The notes beneath the pieces are model-generated. The model was not told where the DNA came from and did no database searches. It saw only the letters and a list, made by a program, of their open reading frames with translations. Made by a program: the position numbers and the translations under genes. Below, one piece after another: positions 5,143-5,560 of a DNA stretch of 5,560 bases; the first letter of the stretch is position 1; each line of letters opens with the position of its first letter. Origin of the DNA: an uncultured Clostridium sp. (GTDB lineage Bacteria; Bacillota; Clostridia; Lachnospirales; Lachnospiraceae); assembly GCA_905192625.1 (NCBI GenBank), contig CAJJLI010000185.1, forward strand, positions 1-5,560, in the 5' to 3' direction.

Positions 5143-5541
5143 TTAATCAAATCTAACACTTAATCTAAGAATAAATCTACTTCCTATGCCAAGCACACTT
5201 CTAACACGTATACTACCACCATGTATCTTCACGCTTGGTAAAAAAGTTGCTGGAAGAATCAGTTATTACTATAAACTAACCAAAGATGGTTGTAGCTTCT
5301 ATACTGGGACTCCATTAATACCAATTGTCCAATCTGCTTCTCGTGGAAGTATAATACTCTCGTTTAATTCAATTTCTTTCATAGAATCACTTGTTAAAGT
5401 AAAACATGTCACGCTTAATAAACTTTCAACCATTAAGTGTTTTCTATAAATCCCCAGAGCTATATTAATCAATGGTATAACAATCGTCACGATCAACGCC
5501 AAACATATTGCTGATAAATAAATTTTATATTTTTTATACAT
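5143..5541 (-). pseudogene. Sensor histidine kinase remnant with the catalytic core deleted
   Basis: Two parts in one frame. The first, ATG at 5541 to TAG at 5301-5299, encodes 80 residues: a basic start (MYKKYK), a membrane helix at about 8-30 (AICLALIVTIVIPLINIALG) and an apparent extracytoplasmic segment, as at the N-terminus of a sensor kinase. The second, about 5238-5143, encodes an ATPase-domain end: V-K-I-H-G-G-S-I-R-V, then GIGSRF (equivalent to the G2 box GxGSxF) and FILRLSVRFD before TAA. Between them the frame has TAG, TAA and TAA stops, and the phosphoacceptor His region, N box and G1 box are absent. A complete kinase has roughly 350-500 codons; only 133 codon positions remain, so an internal deletion plus decay is the simplest explanation. 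The tail assignment is firm. That the N-terminal part belongs to the same gene rests on shared frame, strand and architecture. The cognate response regulator would lie beyond 5560. Confidence 0.68.
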
Positions 5542-5560
5542 TATATATTCGACCCTTCAA

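Noticed and set aside
5186..5449. Plus-strand ORF of 87 codons
   Set aside because: Antisense to the histidine-kinase remnant, whose minus-strand frame carries clear ATPase-domain motifs.

Overview
This is an AT-rich (low-GC) bacterial window. The A/G-rich Shine-Dalgarno sites, the clostridial codon style, a lipoprotein-anchored binding protein and the TetR/hydrolase and histidine-kinase gene types point to a Firmicute, most likely a Clostridia/Lachnospiraceae member. That placement is inferred from composition and gene style, not from any marker gene.

Positions 1-2563, minus strand, hold a tightly packed operon read right to left. It has a UroD/MtaA-fold, probably zinc-dependent corrinoid-type methyltransferase, a family-3 solute-binding lipoprotein that overlaps it by 14 nt, and an amino-acid-type ABC permease. 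The permease is interrupted by an in-frame TGA at a normally glycine position, with recognisable family sequence continuing to the window edge. The ABC ATPase is not in the window. The layout suggests uptake of an amino-acid-like, possibly methylated, compound coupled to a methyl transfer.

Positions 2564-3196 look gene-free at first sight but carry the most interesting signal. A good minus-strand promoter (TATAAT) is followed by a strong Shine-Dalgarno and a 40-codon ORF with a CCCLC cluster. Then come an intrinsic-terminator-like hairpin with a T7 run, a second Shine-Dalgarno and a 25-codon ORF with three Cys, and an AT-rich stretch of repeated TTAAATTCTA before the methyltransferase. I read this as a two-peptide, possibly cysteine-sensing leader controlling the operon. 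This is a hypothesis; the ORFs, their SD sites and the hairpin are seen directly.

Positions 3197-4980 are a divergent TetR-type regulator (minus) and a membrane-anchored alpha/beta hydrolase (plus). The 329-bp gap between them contains facing promoters, an SD-preceded 37-codon ORF and six copies of an AATTGAACAAA-like element at 22,22,22,22,20-bp spacing, a helically phased array that is a natural candidate operator.

Positions 5083-5541, minus strand, are the wreck of a sensor histidine kinase. An intact N-terminal membrane segment and an intact ATPase-domain C-terminal tail lie in the same frame, separated by stop codons and lacking the whole catalytic core, and are followed by a 12-14 bp hairpin.
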